From: Candidatus Hydrothermus pacificus | Lineage (GTDB): Bacteria > Hydrothermota > Hydrothermia > Hydrothermales > Hydrothermaceae | DNA: 64,000 bases | Reading direction: 5' to 3' | Assembly (NCBI GenBank): GCA_002011615.1 | Contig: MTOH01000018.1 | Span: 108,931 to 172,930, forward strand | In this document: one piece after another, positions 43,957 through 53,092 of the stretch | Layout: each line of letters opens with the position of its first letter | Position numbering within the stretch: the first letter of the stretch is position 1 | Translations under genes and position numbers: made by a program | Notes under the pieces: model-generated | Told to the model about the DNA's origin: nothing | Seen by the model: the letters and a program-made list of their open reading frames with translations, nothing else | Databases searched by the model: none

Positions 43957-45305
43957 TATGCGTGCTTCTGGGAAAAAAATGTAAGGGCTGTTTTTAATAT
44001 AATCTTTATATCAAACCAGAGTGACCAGTTATTTATATAATAAAGGTCATACCTTACCCTTTCATCTATGGGTGTATCCCCTCTGAGTCCGTTTACCTGT
44101 GCCCAGCCTGTAATGCCAGATTTAAACCTGTGTCTTTCATAATATCTGGGTATTTCCTTTGAGAATTTTTCAACAAAATATGGTCTTTCTGGCCTTGGAC
44201 CAACAATACTCATATCTCCCTTTAAAACATTGAAAAACTGAGGAAACTCATCAATGGAAAACTTTCTTAAAAATCTTCCTATTTTTGTAACTCTCGGGTC
44301 ATCAGGTGTTGTAAATTTTGGTCTTTTTTCCTTATCAGCACCAACTATCATTGTTCTGAACTTAATAAGTTTAAATATTTTTCCATCCTGTCCCACTCTT
44401 TCCTGAAGATAAAATACAGGTCCTCTATCCTGAAGCTTAATAATCAATGCTATTATTCCAATAAAGGGTAAAATAAAAATAATCACAATGAGAGAAAACA
44501 CAATATCAAAGGCTCTCTTTAAAAAAGACTGAAAAAGAGTCAGGCTTGGCTCTTTAATTGCAACAAGAGGCATACCTGCAATCTGATAAACACCCGCACC
44601 TGATGTCATAAGCTGATATATATCAGGCACTATTCTAACAGGTATTTCAAAATTTTCACACTTTTTCACAATATCTTTTAATAAATGTTGTTTTTCAAGG
44701 GGGAGTGCAACTAAAATAAAATCAGCAGAAATACCATTCAACTCTTTTTCTAAAAATTTCTCTGCATTTAAAACGCCTTCAATAGCATATCCCAGGAACT
44801 TATCATTTTCTATCCTTTCCTTTATCCATTCTCCTATCTCTCCTTCTCCAACAAGTAAAATTCTTTGAACGCCTTTTCCTCTTTTAACAAGTTCCCTTTT
44901 TATAACCCTTATTGTTCCCCTGAAAATCAGCATTAAAAAGAATGTAAACATAAAGAAAAAACCAACCACAAGACGGGAATATAAAATCTTCCTATAAAAG
45001 AATGAAATAGCGGTTGTGATAATCGCAAGCACGATAAGGGCTTTTAAAATCTCAAAAATCTCATCAAGAAAAGAAAGCCCCCTTTCCTCTATTTTCCACA
45101 GATTCATAAAATAGAATACAAACAGGGCTATAAAAAATATAATTAAAAAGGCATAGAAGTATTTTTCAAACTCAGGAATAGGGAAGTGAAAAACAGGGAT
45201 TACATTTCCATAAAACCTGAACCAGTAGGCGAAAATAAATCCCAGAACAAGAGAAACAATATCTGTTATGATTCCTGAAATTTTAAATATCAATACTCTT
45301 TTCAT
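43953..45305 (-). CDS. undecaprenyl-phosphate sugar phosphotransferase (WbaP/WcaJ-type)
   Basis: This 450-residue polyisoprenyl-phosphate hexose-1-phosphate transferase starts surface glycan assembly by loading the first sugar phosphate onto undecaprenyl-P. About five N-terminal spans (8-130) are followed by a CoA-binding-like domain (140-250) and a PGT catalytic domain from about residue 262. Key motifs are KRAFDIVFSLIVIIFILP, KFRTM, KFSIDEFPQFFNVLKGDMSIVGPRPERP with the catalytic Asp-Glu pair, and the C-terminal RHRFKSGITGWAQVNGLRG. It is the only initiating enzyme of the locus. The start lies 200 nt from the divergent flippase gene. Confidence 0.95.
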   Translation of the reverse strand: MKRVLIFKISGIITDIVSLVLGFIFAYWFRFYGNVIPVFHFPIPEFEKYFYAFLIIFFIALFVFYFMNLWKIEERGLSFLDEIFEILKALIVLAIITTAISFFYRKILYSRLVVGFFFMFTFFLMLIFRGTIRVIKRELVKRGKGVQRILLVGEGEIGEWIKERIENDKFLGYAIEGVLNAEKFLEKELNGISADFILVALPLEKQHLLKDIVKKCENFEIPVRIVPDIYQLMTSGAGVYQIAGMPLVAIKEPSLTLFQSFLKRAFDIVFSLIVIIFILPFIGIIALIIKLQDRGPVFYLQERVGQDGKIFKLIKFRTMIVGADKEKRPKFTTPDDPRVTKIGRFLRKFSIDEFPQFFNVLKGDMSIVGPRPERPYFVEKFSKEIPRYYERHRFKSGITGWAQVNGLRGDTPIDERVRYDLYYINNWSLWFDIKIILKTALTFFSQKHAY

Positions 45306-45503
45306 TTAAGTGTCAGATATTTAGTTTTTAAATATAATGAATTAAAAGACTAAAATCAATTATAAAGAATATTTAAATAATTTTAAAATTTCTCATATTT
45401 ACGAGTTTTGCATGGAAATTTTTAAAGAATTGAATGAAAACACTATAATTATAATCAAATAATGAACATTACTTTTGCTTAACTATGAAAAAAAACCTTT
45501 TCC
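45306..45503. other. divergent intergenic region between the two halves of the polysaccharide locus
   Basis: About 200 nt of very AT-rich sequence lie between the divergent phosphoglycosyltransferase and flippase genes. TATAATTATAAT-like runs near 45445-45462 could serve rightward transcription, but no clear -35 box is at the right distance. No gene, hairpin or repeat is seen. The gene order on either side is roughly mirrored. Confidence 0.35.
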
Positions 45504-46754
45504 ATGAATAAATTTATCAGACTAAAAGATATCTTAAAAGATATAGGTATAGTCACAACGAGTAGAGGACTTTCATTTCTATTTGCTTTTGTAATCAGTA
45601 TTTTAATCTCAAGATTAACCGGTCCGGAAGGAAGAGGTGTTTATTCCCTGGTATCAGTGAGTATACTTTTTTTAAGTCTCGTTCTATCATGCGGTATGGA
45701 AGAAGCATTCCCTTATTATATTTCAAGGAAGGATATAAAACCTTCCCATCTACTACCTTTAGGATTGCCGTATCTACATACAGTAGTGCTTTCTATTTTA
45801 CTAATCCTATTTTTCATACCTCTGAGCTGGAAAAGAAGTGTTTTGCCTTCTCTATCAGCCCTGGCTTTTAATCTAATATTACTGGGGACCTTATTCCGAA
45901 TACAGGGGAGAATAATTGGAAATTCTTTTCTGGGAGTCAGAAATTTCTGGCTTTTTGGTTATCATCTCTTTTCTTATCCTCTATATGGTCTTTTAATAAT
46001 ACCTGTTCTCCATTTTTCCCGTCTTTTATCTGTGGAAAGTGTAATGTGGGTCCCTTTTTTATCTTCTGTGCTCCAGGGCATCACTTTTACCATTATCATT
46101 ATATTTATGTTTCCTCCTGATTTTCACGAAGCATTCACTTCATTCAGCTCAGTTGTGAAAAAATATAAAAAAATTCTCGGTTATGGGCTTTTTGCACAAA
46201 CAGGAGTAATACTTAATTTCTTTAACTTGAGATTAGATTTTTATTTTATAAATTACTTCAAGGGGGTTAAAGAACTGGGATTATACAGCATTGCGACTGC
46301 TGTAGGGGAGTCTTTATATTTGATTCCTTATGCTATAGGTAGAATGTGGTTTCCGCGGGTAGCAAAAAATCAGGCAGGTAAAAAAGAAAAAACCTTTCAG
46401 ATCTTACTGGTAACTTTTATAATCTCCTCACTGACAGGAATAATTTTAATTGCCACAGGAAAACTGCTGCTGACATTTATGTTTGGAGAAAAATTTGAAG
46501 GTTCTTATATTCCTTTAATTATTCTAATTCCTGGAATAATAAGCCTGGGTTTATCTTCTGTCATTGCAAGTTATTTCCATGGGATAGGAAAACCTCAGTG
46601 GGGTACATTGATGAGTGTTATTTCTATATCTTTCACTATAATACTTGACTTTCTATTAATTCCGGTGTATGGAATAAAAGGTGCAGCAATTGCATCTTCA
46701 ATAGCCTATACAATATCATTTTTAACAGGTTTTTTTACGATTTTTAGGGTTTGA
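45504..46754 (+). CDS. Wzx-type polysaccharide flippase (copy 2)
   Basis: This 416-residue MOP-superfamily protein has about 12 spans. RGLSFLFAFVISILISRLTGPEGRGVYSLVS is the typical first-helix pattern and LLIPVYGIKGAAIASSIAYTISF the typical last one. It is about 100 residues shorter than the flippase at 38883 and not closely similar. There is no Shine-Dalgarno. It is followed after 7 nt by a glycosyltransferase gene, so 45504-50603 looks like one transcription unit. Confidence 0.83.
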   Translation: MNKFIRLKDILKDIGIVTTSRGLSFLFAFVISILISRLTGPEGRGVYSLVSVSILFLSLVLSCGMEEAFPYYISRKDIKPSHLLPLGLPYLHTVVLSILLILFFIPLSWKRSVLPSLSALAFNLILLGTLFRIQGRIIGNSFLGVRNFWLFGYHLFSYPLYGLLIIPVLHFSRLLSVESVMWVPFLSSVLQGITFTIIIIFMFPPDFHEAFTSFSSVVKKYKKILGYGLFAQTGVILNFFNLRLDFYFINYFKGVKELGLYSIATAVGESLYLIPYAIGRMWFPRVAKNQAGKKEKTFQILLVTFIISSLTGIILIATGKLLLTFMFGEKFEGSYIPLIILIPGIISLGLSSVIASYFHGIGKPQWGTLMSVISISFTIILDFLLIPVYGIKGAAIASSIAYTISFLTGFFTIFRV

Positions 46755-46761
46755 GAATGGA

Positions 46762-47790
46762 ATGAAAGCACCTAAAATTTGCCTGATTTGCAGTCTACAT
46801 CATCCAGGTATCAAAACTCATTTTTGGCATCTTTCAAAAAACATAAATGCGTCTTTATTCTTTGTAGAGAACCTATACCACCCCATTTTTTTAAAACTTG
46901 CTAAATTTTTAAAAATTCCTCTACCCTCAATATTAAGTCTAAAAGAATATGATATAATAATATTAGGGGGATGGCGTGCCTCGTATCTAAGCATTATAAA
47001 AAATTTAAAAAAGGAAAACAAAAAAGTAGGCATCTATTGGACAAGCTCGATAGGACAATCAGAGATGACTGAAAAACATGTGGAAATATATCACCTTAAC
47101 CATATATTGAATCTTTTAAAAGAGGATGTTATAGATTTTATCATGGTTCCTGAAAGAACATATGAAGCAATGGGAAAATTGAAAAAAGTTTTCCTTCTAC
47201 CTTACACATTTAACTTTTCTCAGATTAAATTTTCTGAAAGAAAAAATATTGTTAAAAGAACTGATATTTTTCTGTCTGTCAGGCATGGTAAGAATATACT
47301 AACCCAATTTATAGGAGTGCATCTGGCAGATCCTGATATAGAAATTTATACTAATATAAAGAATAAAGAATTTTTAAATTTTTTACAATTACTTGAAATA
47401 CCTTTTAGATACATAGAATGGATACCAAATTACGAGGAATATCTGAAGTTCATTTCCAAAATGGGGTTTTCTCTCCAGATTACATATACTGAAACCTTTA
47501 ATTATGCTGTAGCAGAAAGGATGGCAATGGGAATACCTGTTTTTGCATCAGGGAATATATTTTTAATAACACAGGATGAATTTTTGAAAAAATATTTATA
47601 CGTAGAAGCACCAGATTCTCCTTTAGAAATATCTAAAAAAATACGATTTTTACTTAAAAATTCTACCCTATACCATGAAATAAATATTCATATAAGAAAA
47701 TTCCTTGAAAAATTTTTAAAATCTAAGGAAGAAAAGTTTCAAGAATGTTTCTCTAAATTTTTGAAATTTATTCAAAACAGTTTGTTATGA
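46762..47790 (+). CDS. glycosyltransferase-like protein (GT-B type)
   Basis: This 342-residue protein has no perfect signature but a GT-B look. The N-terminal half has ICLICSLHHPGIKTHFWHLS and DIIILGGWRASYLSI. The C-terminal half has FRYIEWIPNYEEYLKFISKMGFSLQITYTETFNYAVAERMAMGIPVFASG, where 'ETF..a.aE.mamGiPV' is the donor-binding loop of GT4-like enzymes. It overlaps the ligase gene by 4 nt. I cannot assign sugar or acceptor. Confidence 0.65.
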   Translation: MKAPKICLICSLHHPGIKTHFWHLSKNINASLFFVENLYHPIFLKLAKFLKIPLPSILSLKEYDIIILGGWRASYLSIIKNLKKENKKVGIYWTSSIGQSEMTEKHVEIYHLNHILNLLKEDVIDFIMVPERTYEAMGKLKKVFLLPYTFNFSQIKFSERKNIVKRTDIFLSVRHGKNILTQFIGVHLADPDIEIYTNIKNKEFLNFLQLLEIPFRYIEWIPNYEEYLKFISKMGFSLQITYTETFNYAVAERMAMGIPVFASGNIFLITQDEFLKKYLYVEAPDSPLEISKKIRFLLKNSTLYHEINIHIRKFLEKFLKSKEEKFQECFSKFLKFIQNSLL

Positions 47791-49181
47791 AAAATGGAAG
47801 TAAATGGAAAATAATTGTAAGTGAGAGTTTTTTTTTGATAATTGCAATTCTGATATTCTTTGTTTTTATAAATCTTTCAGTTAAATGGACGATAAGGTAT
47901 CTAATTTTAATTCTCTATATCTTAATGGGGTTTTTAACTTCTCGTTTTTTAAAAACATGGGTGTTATTTTCACCCATTCTAATTACATTGAACATCAGAT
48001 GGTTTATAAATTTTGAAACTTTTTCTTTCCCTTTTTCCGCAATAGATATATTGGGTTTTATCTATATTATATTCTTATTTTATAGATTCAAAAATTTTAA
48101 AAAAATGGATGAATTTAACATCCCCTTATTCATTTTACTGATAAGTATCTTACTTTCTTCTATAAACTCATTCAAACCTCATTTTACTCTTTTTACCACA
48201 GCTTTTTTTATGTTAGGTTATTCTTATTACAAGTTGCTTGTTGATGAGATAGAAAACCAAAAGGAACTGAAAATATTTATCTACTTGCTTTTCTTCTGCT
48301 TTCTTATGAATTCAGTAGTGGCAATTTTTCAATATCGTGGTGGGTTCTTCCTCTTTGGAGAAGAAGTATCTCCGACTTATGAAAAAGGAACTTTGTTCCC
48401 GGGTGGAAGAGTTAAGGGTTTATTTATTCATGCAAACTCTTTTGCTGGAATATTGGCTATTTTTAGTCCTTTTATGCTCTCTTTTTCTCTTTCTAATAAA
48501 ATAAGCAAAAAATACAGGTTTTATTCCCTATTTACATTTATTATAGTATCTATTTCTATATTTTTCAGTTTTTCAAGAAATGGCTACCTTACATATTTAA
48601 TTTCATGCATAACTTTACTACTGTTATTTGTTTACAAACAAAAACGTAAAACATTTTTTTACATTATAGGTGTATTATTGGTTATAGTGATAATAAATTT
48701 TTCCATATTCATGCTATTTCCTAATATATATGAACGAATTCTATCAATATTTTCCTATGAATACGACCCTGCAACAAGAATCAGATTTTTCATGTGGAAA
48801 AAATCTCTTGCCAAATTCGCACAGTCCTTTCTTACAGGAATAGGATGGGGTAATTTTGTATTTGAGTCATATTCCTTTGGGCTTTTAATACCTCATAATT
48901 TGTATATTAACATTCTGCTGGAATTAGGTCTATTAGGAGCAATAGCATTCATTTATTTCATATATATATTGTTTAAAAAGTTGTTTCAACTGTTTTATTT
49001 GTCAAATTCAAAAAATCTATATCTGACCCTTCCTATTATATCTGCATGGATAGGTTTTTTTATAAATAATATTGCTGACTCAATTTTCACTTCTCCTACC
49101 CACACAATTGAAAATAAGTTTTTCTGGATATTATTAGCACTAACAAGTTTATCATATCGCTTTTCGTTACAAAGAGAATAG
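47787..49181 (+). CDS. O-antigen ligase/polymerase family protein (copy 2)
   Basis: This 464-residue membrane protein with about 12 spans has the same motif set as the 42508 gene: RVKGLFIHANSFAGILAIF, FFSFSRNGYLTYLI, RFFMWKKSLAKFAQSFLTGIGWGNF and IPHNLYINILLELGLLGA. It overlaps the glycosyltransferase by 4 nt. Two such ligases in one locus suggest either two glycans or a duplication. After its stop a degenerate remnant of a GT-C gene follows. Confidence 0.86.
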   Translation: MKNGSKWKIIVSESFFLIIAILIFFVFINLSVKWTIRYLILILYILMGFLTSRFLKTWVLFSPILITLNIRWFINFETFSFPFSAIDILGFIYIIFLFYRFKNFKKMDEFNIPLFILLISILLSSINSFKPHFTLFTTAFFMLGYSYYKLLVDEIENQKELKIFIYLLFFCFLMNSVVAIFQYRGGFFLFGEEVSPTYEKGTLFPGGRVKGLFIHANSFAGILAIFSPFMLSFSLSNKISKKYRFYSLFTFIIVSISIFFSFSRNGYLTYLISCITLLLLFVYKQKRKTFFYIIGVLLVIVIINFSIFMLFPNIYERILSIFSYEYDPATRIRFFMWKKSLAKFAQSFLTGIGWGNFVFESYSFGLLIPHNLYINILLELGLLGAIAFIYFIYILFKKLFQLFYLSNSKNLYLTLPIISAWIGFFINNIADSIFTSPTHTIENKFFWILLALTSLSYRFSLQRE

Positions 49182-49260
49182 TAACTCCAACTATACATCT
49201 TAAAATTATTTCTCCATACAAAAATTTCAGATTTGAACTTATAAAATACAGATAGGTAAA

Positions 49261-50022
49261 TTGAAAATACTAAAAGGCAAATACTCTGTAGAAGTAGAAA
49301 AGAGAAGTATTCTGGGCTCTCTCTTTGAAATTCCATCTACACAAGAAAAAACTTATGGGTATTATAATTATGCTACCAGGGTAGGAGGATTTGGACCTCT
49401 TTTCACCGTTCTTTTTCTACCTTCTTTATTTTTTGCTTTTTTAATCGGCCTTTTAAAAAGGGACAAGAATGTTTTACTTCTATTCATGATATACTTCTTT
49501 ATATATATGGTATTACCTTATAAATGGTGGACAAGATTTCATATTTACATTATGGGAATTTCCATAACTTCATTTTCTTATATTCTATTTCATTTATCTT
49601 CCTCATTTTATATATTAGGAATTATCTTCAGTACACTCTCATTCATTTCTGCTCATAGAAATATTCCCAAATTTCATATCCAGAATTATTTCCCTTATAA
49701 ATGGAGGAAATTATACTTTTCAGAACGAAGTTATTTATTAAAAGATGCAAAGAATATAATTTTTCCTTATTTAGAAAAAGGTGACACTATTGGTTTATAT
49801 TATTCTCCTGAGGCTTCTGAAAAATACAATTTCCTTCTGAAGCTCTCATATATTTTCATACCACATGACTACGAAATAAACATAAAATATATTTTCCCAC
49901 CGTTAAAAAACATGCCTCCCAGCGCCAAATTTATAATAACACCTTCCTTTTTTAAATCTTTTAATGAAAATTATACTTTAGTATATCACAACAGGGATTT
50001 TGAGATATGGAGAAGAAAATAA
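49261..50022 (+). CDS. C-terminal fragment of GT-C membrane protein (5'-truncated paralogue of the 37015 gene)
   Basis: This 253-residue frame starts at a TTG with no ribosome site. It begins in the middle of the homologous protein. GGFGPLF...YKWWTRFHIYIMGI matches GGFGHLF...YRWWARFHVYLPFI of the 595-residue protein, and the endings NENYTLVYHNRDFEIW and IENYTQVYKDKNLCLW also match. The N-terminal half with the YHLP catalytic loop is missing. Bases 49186-49257 in another frame read PTIHLKI..., possibly a decayed piece of the NPLYPYIVKI segment. It is most likely a decayed gene whose tail stays open. The next gene, an ILEI-domain gene, starts 16 nt before its stop, as in the intact copy. Confidence 0.6.
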   Translation: MKILKGKYSVEVEKRSILGSLFEIPSTQEKTYGYYNYATRVGGFGPLFTVLFLPSLFFAFLIGLLKRDKNVLLLFMIYFFIYMVLPYKWWTRFHIYIMGISITSFSYILFHLSSSFYILGIIFSTLSFISAHRNIPKFHIQNYFPYKWRKLYFSERSYLLKDAKNIIFPYLEKGDTIGLYYSPEASEKYNFLLKLSYIFIPHDYEINIKYIFPPLKNMPPSAKFIITPSFFKSFNENYTLVYHNRDFEIWRRK

Positions 50023-50603
50023 TCTTTTTAAAGTATATGTATATAACCATAATTTCTTTTATACTTCCCCTCTATCTCACTTATTCAATGTTTATTGAAA
50101 ATCTAAAAGACTCATTAAATGTTTTTTCTACTTTTTCTCCTATTTCAAAGATTGAAAGGATAGAAATAGTTTATAACAAAAAGGGAGAATGGTGGTATTT
50201 ATTAAGCGGAGGGTTTAATACAGGAAATTATGGATATGTATCCTCTAAAAACCTTTTTGTAAAAGGGAAAAGAGGATTTAATATTATTTTATTTAGCAAT
50301 AAAGGAATAGAAATTAAAACTTTTGACACTCATAAATTTCAAGAAGAGAGTCAAAAGATGGTTGAATTTATTCAAAAATTACCTGATTCTTGCGTTGGCA
50401 TTATATACGTAAAAGATGAAGCAAGCAACAATTTAACCCCTTCTCTTCAAAATGTTCTGAATTCCTTAGGCGCAGATATTTCCTTAAAGAATAAATATAG
50501 ATGGAGTTATGTATTTATATTTGAAAAAAGAAAAAAATATTTCCATAAAATATTTGAAGCCACTTCACCTGATAAAGCATTCTTAATAAAATTAAAAGTT
50601 TAG
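50007..50603 (+). CDS. membrane-anchored protein with ILEI/FAM3-like domain (copy 2)
   Basis: This 198-residue protein has one N-terminal membrane span (about 11-28) and a domain of about 130 residues. Its signature is unmistakably ILEI/FAM3-like: GFNIILFSNKGIEIKTFDTHKF, EESQKMVEFIQKLPDS...GIIYVKDEASNNLTPSLQNVLNSLGAD and YRWSYVFIFEK. Animal FAM3/ILEI cytokines and the glycan-binding stem domain of POMGnT1 share this fold; bacterial members are uncharacterised as far as I know. It overlaps the preceding GT-C fragment by 16 nt and ends the 45504-50603 unit. The role is unknown, with glycan binding the simplest idea. Confidence 0.72.
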   Translation: MEKKIIFLKYMYITIISFILPLYLTYSMFIENLKDSLNVFSTFSPISKIERIEIVYNKKGEWWYLLSGGFNTGNYGYVSSKNLFVKGKRGFNIILFSNKGIEIKTFDTHKFQEESQKMVEFIQKLPDSCVGIIYVKDEASNNLTPSLQNVLNSLGADISLKNKYRWSYVFIFEKRKKYFHKIFEATSPDKAFLIKLKV

Positions 50604-50632
50604 TCAAAGTAAGGCAGTAAATCGCGTTTTTT

Positions 50633-51727
50633 TTAAAGTAATATACTTTTACAAACCCGGTAAACTTCAAAAGCAGCTTTTTGCCAGGTATATTGAGAGG
50701 AGACTTCTAATCCTTTTTTAATCAAATTTTCCTTTAACTTCTTCTGAGTCAAAATTGAATATATCTTATTGGCAATTTCTTTGTAATTTAATGGGTTTAC
50801 AATTACCGCATTACCCTTTGTTACTTCCACAAGCGCCTTATCGTTTGAAATTACCACAGGAATACCACACCTCATCGCCTCAAGAACAGGGAAACCAAAA
50901 CCTTCATAAAAAGAGGGAAAAAGAAAAACATCAGCATTCTGGTATATTTTAACAATTTCTTCTCTTTCTACATAGCCTTTATGAATTATAAAATCTTTAT
51001 AGAAATGGCTCTTTATCTCCTTATATATATCTTTCCATCCGGGTCCTTTCTTACCTATCAGGACTAAATAATGAGGCACTTTATAATCTTTTTTAAGTAT
51101 ATAAAAACTTTTGAGAATTCCTATTATGTTTTTTCTCTTCATCAAGGCACCCACATATAAAATATAGGGATTTTCTTTTCCCTCTTTCTTCTTAAGGGGG
51201 CGGAATAATTCATCCACACCATGATAAATATAAAAAACTTTCTCCTTTACCTGAGGAAAATAATTTTCAACTTCCTCTTTTATACTTCGGGTAGGAGTAA
51301 TAACAGCATCAGCTTTTTGTATGGATTTAGTCAAAAAGAATTTAAAATATGGAGGATACAGTTTGGGAAAAACTTCTGGAAAATGAAAAGGAGCAAGGTC
51401 ATGAACAACAATGACAAGTTTACTTTTAAAGAAAAGCGGAGTAAAAAAATTAGGGCAATATAGTATATCAAAATTATATTTTTTTAGATGCATCGGGAGA
51501 TAGAAGTTAAACCACAAAGGGGAGAGTAATCTTGAGTAAAATGGCATTTTTAGCTCACAAATTTTTAATCGAGGATTATCAATGCTTTCAGATGGCTTCT
51601 TATGAAGAAAAAGGATAAACTCAATGTCTTCATTAACTTTTAACATTCCTTCTATTAAATTCTTAATATAATATCCTATTCCTCTTTTTTTGCCTGCGAG
51701 ATGACGGGCATCAACTCCTATAATCAT
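50633..51727 (-). CDS. GT4-family glycosyltransferase (mannosyltransferase-like)
   Basis: This 364-residue protein starts MIIGVDARHLAGKKRGIGYYIKNLIEGM, the 'GiGrY..nLi' opening of WbaZ-like GT4 enzymes. VVHDLAPFHFPEVFPK, PYILYVGALMKRKNIIGILKSF, LVLIGKKGPGW and DVFLFPSFYEGFGFPVLEAMRCGIPVVIS with the E-x7-E (EGFGFPVLE) are all present. It is followed (on its strand preceded) 8 nt away by the sulfatase-like gene, so the two form a short operon. Substrate unknown. Confidence 0.9.
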   Translation of the reverse strand: MIIGVDARHLAGKKRGIGYYIKNLIEGMLKVNEDIEFILFLHKKPSESIDNPRLKICELKMPFYSRLLSPLWFNFYLPMHLKKYNFDILYCPNFFTPLFFKSKLVIVVHDLAPFHFPEVFPKLYPPYFKFFLTKSIQKADAVITPTRSIKEEVENYFPQVKEKVFYIYHGVDELFRPLKKKEGKENPYILYVGALMKRKNIIGILKSFYILKKDYKVPHYLVLIGKKGPGWKDIYKEIKSHFYKDFIIHKGYVEREEIVKIYQNADVFLFPSFYEGFGFPVLEAMRCGIPVVISNDKALVEVTKGNAVIVNPLNYKEIANKIYSILTQKKLKENLIKKGLEVSSQYTWQKAAFEVYRVCKSILL

Positions 51728-51735
51728 AACAATTA

Positions 51736-53040
51736 TTAAAAATACCCAAGGTCTTTCAACCTTCTCATTACTTCTTCATCAATTTCAGGTTCTTTTTTAA
51801 AATCTTTGCTTTCCTTTTTTTCAAAAGAATAATATTTCCTCAATATTTTTCTTAATTCCATTACTTTTTCTTTATTTACTTCATATAAATTGTCTTTTTC
51901 CTGAGGGTCTTTTTCAACATTGTAAAGCTCATATTTTTTTATGTTTTCATTGATTATAAGTTTCCATTTATCTGTTCTTATACATACATGAGGATATTTA
52001 TCATCAAGAGTTGTATCTGCTATTATAAAATTTCGCTTTTTTTTGCCCTTTTTTCTGATTAATGGCAAAAGTGATTCTCCGTCAGAGTCGTATTTAGTCT
52101 CTATTTTTAGCATACCAAGCAATGTTGGAGCCACATCCACAAGCCCTACTATTTCATTTATTTCCATATGGGGAAAATCGGGATGTTTTATTATTAAAGG
52201 GACGTGGAGTAATTCGTCATATAAAAACCTTTCGTGGCGATAAAACTCATGTTCATAAAATGCGTCCCCATGATCAGAGCAGAAAACTATTATTGTATCA
52301 TTTATCAATTCTTTTACCTTTAAAAAATTTAAAATTTCACCAAAATACTTATCAAAATAAAAAATTTCTTCTTTATACCATTTTATTAAATCATTCTTTT
52401 CCTTTGAGGTAAGTGAGTGAGGAGATTTCACTGCTTTACGCCATAAAATTTCACCTTTAATTTTGCTTATATAAGAAAACCCTTTTTTAGATTGATAGGG
52501 TCCATGAACATCCATATAATGAACCCATAGAAAAAAGGGGAACGAAATTTTATCAATACATTTAAAAATTTTTTCATTTATCTCTTTTGCTGAAAGGTAA
52601 GGTCGCGTTTTTACTAACCTAAAAATTTTACTCAGGAATAAATGGATCTTCTTAGGCAACATATCGGATTTCCATGGATATATGCTATCTTCTAAGACCT
52701 CAAAGCCTTTTGTATATCCGAATGGACGGGAAAGAAAGGGATTTGAATGTATCCCAATAGTGGTAAATCCTTCATCTCTTAAGATCTCTGCGATAGTTTT
52801 GTAATTATCTTTCAAAATGGGATAAGTATCACTTGAGGGGTATTTAGAAGTAAAAAGAGAAGCAAAAGAGCAACGGGTATGGGACGAATGAGAAAAAGCA
52901 TTTTTGAACACAATACTATCCTTTCCAAATTTGTCAATTTCAGGGGTGACCTCTTTAAATTCCTTATTCCATATGCCTATAAAATCGGCTCTTAAGGAGT
53001 CCACTGTAATCAATATAACATTCTTTCTCTTTTTTCTCAT
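51736..53040 (-). CDS. sulfatase-superfamily hydrolase/transferase
   Basis: This 434-residue alkaline-phosphatase-fold enzyme has the first metal site in LITVDSLRAD (Asp14), the nucleophile region SSHTRCSFASLF near 52-63, later metal residues in VFCSDHGDAFYEHE, and the C-terminal RRLKDLGYF ending common in sulfatases. The C/S-x-P-S/A-R motif is altered to S-S-H-T-R (residues 52-56): the first position is serine and proline is replaced by histidine. It lacks signal peptide and membrane spans. It may act on a sulfated or phosphorylated glycan, or add a group to it; the cytosolic placement is odd for a sulfatase. The start has no Shine-Dalgarno; a TTGAAA-18-TATACT promoter lies upstream. Confidence 0.75.
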   Translation of the reverse strand: MRKKRKNVILITVDSLRADFIGIWNKEFKEVTPEIDKFGKDSIVFKNAFSHSSHTRCSFASLFTSKYPSSDTYPILKDNYKTIAEILRDEGFTTIGIHSNPFLSRPFGYTKGFEVLEDSIYPWKSDMLPKKIHLFLSKIFRLVKTRPYLSAKEINEKIFKCIDKISFPFFLWVHYMDVHGPYQSKKGFSYISKIKGEILWRKAVKSPHSLTSKEKNDLIKWYKEEIFYFDKYFGEILNFLKVKELINDTIIVFCSDHGDAFYEHEFYRHERFLYDELLHVPLIIKHPDFPHMEINEIVGLVDVAPTLLGMLKIETKYDSDGESLLPLIRKKGKKKRNFIIADTTLDDKYPHVCIRTDKWKLIINENIKKYELYNVEKDPQEKDNLYEVNKEKVMELRKILRKYYSFEKKESKDFKKEPEIDEEVMRRLKDLGYF

Positions 53041-53059
53041 ATTATAATAAAAGTCTAAA

Positions 53060-53089
53060 AGTATAATGTTGATTTTTTAACTTTTTCAA
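53060..53089 (-). promoter_or_regulatory. promoter of sulfatase-GT4 operon
   Basis: On the minus strand TTGAAA (53089-53084), 18 nt, TATACT (53065-53060). Predicted leader is about 13 nt without a Shine-Dalgarno. It is back to back with the promoter at 53093-53122. Confidence 0.5.
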
Positions 53090-53092
53090 TGA

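Noticed and set aside
43861-43960. Frameshift in O-antigen ligase N-terminus
   Set aside because: The frame is continuous and overlaps the upstream gene by 4 nt in the usual way.
45485-45511. Mini-frame MKKNLFHE overlapping the flippase start, with an A8 run
   Set aside because: It resembles the 58998 leader, but neither this ATG nor the flippase ATG has a ribosome site, so evidence for a leader or slippage is too weak.
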